DNA of 64,000 bases from Lentisphaeria bacterium (GTDB lineage Bacteria > Verrucomicrobiota > Lentisphaeria > Victivallales > Victivallaceae), in NCBI GenBank assembly GCA_022009855.1, contig CP091727.1:3286001-3350000 (forward strand). The letters are read 5' to 3'. The notes under the pieces were generated by a model. The model was not told the origin of the DNA and did not search any database. It saw nothing but the letters and a program-made list of their open reading frames with translations. The position numbers and the translations under genes were made by a program. The stretch's first letter is position 1, and the number at the start of each line of letters is the position of its first letter. Positions 62,401 through 64,000 of the stretch are shown in pieces.

Positions 62401-62758
62401 GCGCCGGAATATGACCAAAAACCAGGAGGTCAAAAACGAATCTCCGAGGGAAACGAAACCGGCGGCCGCCGTTGAACCGGTCAAGCTGGAACCGATTGTG
62501 CTGAAAGCGAAACATCCGCGACAGGAGGAAAGCAGTCTGCGTCCGGCAACTGTCGTCGATGATGTCAGGGAGTGGCTGGCCGAACTCAAACGGAAAACCA
62601 TCGCAAAACGTGCTGCCCAGGCCAAAGAAATCCAGAAACCGGAAGCTGTCCCGATTACGCCGGAACCTCCGGAAATTTTGGAAAAGCCGAAGATTGTACC
62701 ATCACCGGAAAAAACGCACGAACTCGAAAAAGGACCAAGCCGTGGCATGGATTTGTAA
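59427..62758 (+). CDS. MobF relaxase-helicase 2 (apparent frameshift)
   Basis: About 1,110 aa. It begins MFNMTKIKAVRGDGRSFYMN as relaxase 1 does; tyrosines in SSNDYYSENEK, three-His motif LDPQLHTHNVVVN, Walker A FRGVAGSGKTSTL, Walker B VIIDESG, late helicase motifs WVTTSYKSQGRTADT and FYVALSRGRMNMALHCPD. One T is missing in the T6 run near 59,725, within the relaxase domain. The C-terminal tail is short and Lys/Pro-rich and lacks the tandem repeats of relaxase 1. A GGAGGTGA site precedes the ATG. It probably mobilizes the second element. Confidence 0.9.
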
Positions 62759-62783
62759 TTGTGATGTATGGAAGGAACGGAAT

Positions 62784-63059
62784 ATGGAGAATAAAGGTTG
62801 GAGTGTTGTGTCGTCGGAAAATCATCTGCCGCGTTTATGGCTTATGCTGCCGGAAGGACATCTGCTGATCAGTTGGGAAACAATAGGGAAAGTCAGGGCT
62901 TCTCCGGATTTTCTCTCTATTTCGTTCGAATGCGAATATGGAGTGATTCAGATTAATTCGGCGACGACGTTACAGGAACTTTTTGAGAATCTTCAGTTGG
63001 AAAAACTCAGGCGGATCGACGGAACCAAGCTTCGAATTCGTCTGATCGCTCCGGCGTAA
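62784..63059 (+). CDS. Small relaxase-linked protein, copy 2
   Basis: Intact, 91 aa, 25 bases after relaxase 2 with a GGAACGGA site. Mostly beta by appearance (HLLISWETIGKVRASPDFLS, ECEYGVIQINS, KLRRIDGTKLRIRL). Homologous to the gene after relaxase 1 (16268-16562), so the pair relaxase plus this protein is conserved in two elements. No known family recognised. Confidence 0.8.
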   Translation: MENKGWSVVSSENHLPRLWLMLPEGHLLISWETIGKVRASPDFLSISFECEYGVIQINSATTLQELFENLQLEKLRRIDGTKLRIRLIAPA

Positions 63060-63160
63060 TATCTGCTGCTTACTGGTAGAATAGAGGCAGATAGTTGCAA
63101 ATAATCACACTGATAGGTATATTAAAAATCATAATAGTATGAAGTAATCTCAACAATGTG

Positions 63161-63577
63161 ATGGGGAAGCGTGGTATGCCGAAGCAGACGAAAGACCAGA
63201 AGCGTAAAGCCAAGCTTGAAAAGCGACGGAAAGCCGGAGAGCGGCAGCTTCAGCAGCAAACGGAAATGTTGATCCGGATGCTGACGGAACTGTGCGCTCC
63301 TCTGCTGCCGGAGTATACCGATGACAGCAAAGGACCGGATTTGGCCGGGCGTGCGATTCTATATCGGCTGGGACAAATCGCCTGGGATATGGAAATCTCG
63401 CAGGATCTGAGCTTCAATGATTATGCCGGTAAACTCGGTTCTTTGGATGATGCTTCCCGGGAAATGATTCAAAAGACGTTGCCCGGCTGCGGGAACGGAA
63501 ACGCCTCCTCTTTCCGAAAACGACATTGGGAATTCAAAACGTTTCCGTCAGCCTCCGTAATGGAGTTCCGGTGTTGA
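63161..63577 (+). CDS. Hypothetical protein (apparent frameshift)
   Basis: The basic start MPKQTKDQKRKAKLEKRRKA is followed by a helical domain (LPEYTDDSKGPDLAGRAILY, LGQIAWDMEISQDLSFNDYA). Near 63,483 the frame probably shifts by -1 (GCCCGG), giving RLRERKRLLFPKTTLGIQNV, which then runs with no stop into the AlkD-like sequence. The ATG could be at 63161 or 63176; neither has a strong ribosome site. Either a separate gene or the N-terminal part of a fusion. Confidence 0.5.
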   Translation: MGKRGMPKQTKDQKRKAKLEKRRKAGERQLQQQTEMLIRMLTELCAPLLPEYTDDSKGPDLAGRAILYRLGQIAWDMEISQDLSFNDYAGKLGSLDDASREMIQKTLPGCGNGNASSFRKRHWEFKTFPSASVMEFRC

Positions 63578-63609
63578 AACTTTCTCCGCAGGTCTTTGCC
63601 CATGTTTCG

Positions 63610-64000
63610 ATGGAGCCGACACCTGAAATATGTCTGGCTGACGAATTCATGGCTGAACTTGAGAAATCCGCTTCGCAGGAAGAAGCGGAAGCCATGCGGA
63701 GATATCACAAGGCTGATTATCGATATCTGGGCGTCCGTGTGCCTGTGATAGCGAAAGCCGCCAAGGAGTTTGTCGCTTCGCATTCCGAGGCGGATATCCT
63801 TGCCTTGTGTGACGGTTTGTGGGCGCTGCGATGCCATGAAGCATATGTCGCTGTCGGGAAGCTGCTGGAACAGAAAGCCGTCAAAGATATGGATGCCGTC
63901 TGGGAACGGCTGGACCGTTATAAGGAAAACTTCCAGGCATGGGCGATGGCTGATTCGTTGATTCATGCCGCGGCCAAAGTGCTGAAAGAGAGACCGGGAT
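63610..64000 (+). CDS. AlkD-like DNA alkylation repair protein (partial)
   Basis: The open frame continues beyond the window. Motifs of the HEAT-repeat DNA glycosylase family are visible: AMRRYHKADYRYLGVRVPVI, AKAAKEFV, LWALRCHEAYVAVGKLLEQK, and MADSLIHAAAKVLKE. AlkC/AlkD proteins remove N3- and N7-alkylated purines. The start is uncertain (ATG at 63610 or 63649) because the frame is open upstream through 63484. Only about 130 residues are visible; catalytic residues cannot be judged. Confidence 0.65.
   Translation, partial: MEPTPEICLADEFMAELEKSASQEEAEAMRRYHKADYRYLGVRVPVIAKAAKEFVASHSEADILALCDGLWALRCHEAYVAVGKLLEQKAVKDMDAVWERLDRYKENFQAWAMADSLIHAAAKVLKERPG

Larger units (their letters stand above)
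36630..64000. mobile_element. Probable second integrated element (incomplete)
   Basis: It begins with an att copy, then two integrase genes, and further on a MobF relaxase with its small partner gene, as in island 1. No third att copy is visible before the window end, so the right boundary is unknown. The metabolic genes between could be cargo, or host DNA if the relaxase belongs to yet another element. Confidence 0.5.

Noticed and set aside
1..64000. CRISPR array or Cas genes
   Set aside because: No regularly spaced short direct repeats and no cas-like protein motifs found; the IS66 gene named tnpB is unrelated to Cas12-like TnpB.

Overview
This window looks like a chromosomal stretch of a Lentisphaerota/Victivallales-type gut bacterium. 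That placement is inferred from LVIVD beta-propeller proteins next to polysaccharide-degrading enzymes, a prepilin-type protein of the kind that phylum carries in large numbers, and GC-rich host DNA; no rRNA is present to confirm it.

Layout. (1) 1-12.9 kb is GC-rich host backbone: a GH5 glycosidase coupled to an LVIVD protein on the + strand, then a converging minus-strand operon (ECF sigma factor, probable anti-sigma protein, two large secreted proteins, a small secreted protein, a CsgG-like protein), then an FMN riboswitch with ribB. (2) At 13,022 lies an intact tRNA-Asn(GUU). Its 3' half is repeated as a 50-nt direct repeat at 36,630, bounding a 23.6-kb integrated element. The element carries an integrase, small DNA-binding proteins including an excisionase-like one, a MobF (TrwC/TraI-type) relaxase-helicase, two AAA/DUF4143 ATPases, and an AT-rich minus-strand defence operon: XRE regulator, type III R-M Mod and Res, a 53-aa coupled small protein, then an ietAS-type AAA ATPase and subtilase pair. 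Two near-identical IS630-family copies, inverted, interrupt the first and last genes of that operon. (3) Beyond the second att repeat come two more related integrases and, 20 kb on, a second MobF relaxase with a small partner gene homologous to the one beside relaxase 1. A second element therefore seems to sit in tandem, its far end outside the window. Its interior holds sugar-related genes (Gfo/Idh oxidoreductase, LacI regulator, prepilin, LVIVD protein, PL8 polysaccharide lyase, epimerase) cut up by IS4-, IS66-, IS5-, IS110- and IS630-type elements or remnants. The window ends in an AlkD-like DNA repair gene.

Quality caveat. About 25 genes need one or more single-base corrections, mostly in homopolymers, to read as full-length proteins. 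Correction restores family motifs almost everywhere, so these are probably sequencing errors rather than decay; such genes are listed as CDS spanning the shift. True disruptions are the IS insertions with exact target duplications (subtilase, XRE regulator), the IS630 remnant and the transposase remnants.

Functional reading. The backbone operon is probably a surface or secretion system controlled by its own sigma/anti-sigma pair. The GH5-LVIVD and prepilin-LVIVD-PL8 groups look like extracellular polysaccharide utilisation. The integrated element is a mobilizable defence island whose two defence systems have both been hit by the same IS.
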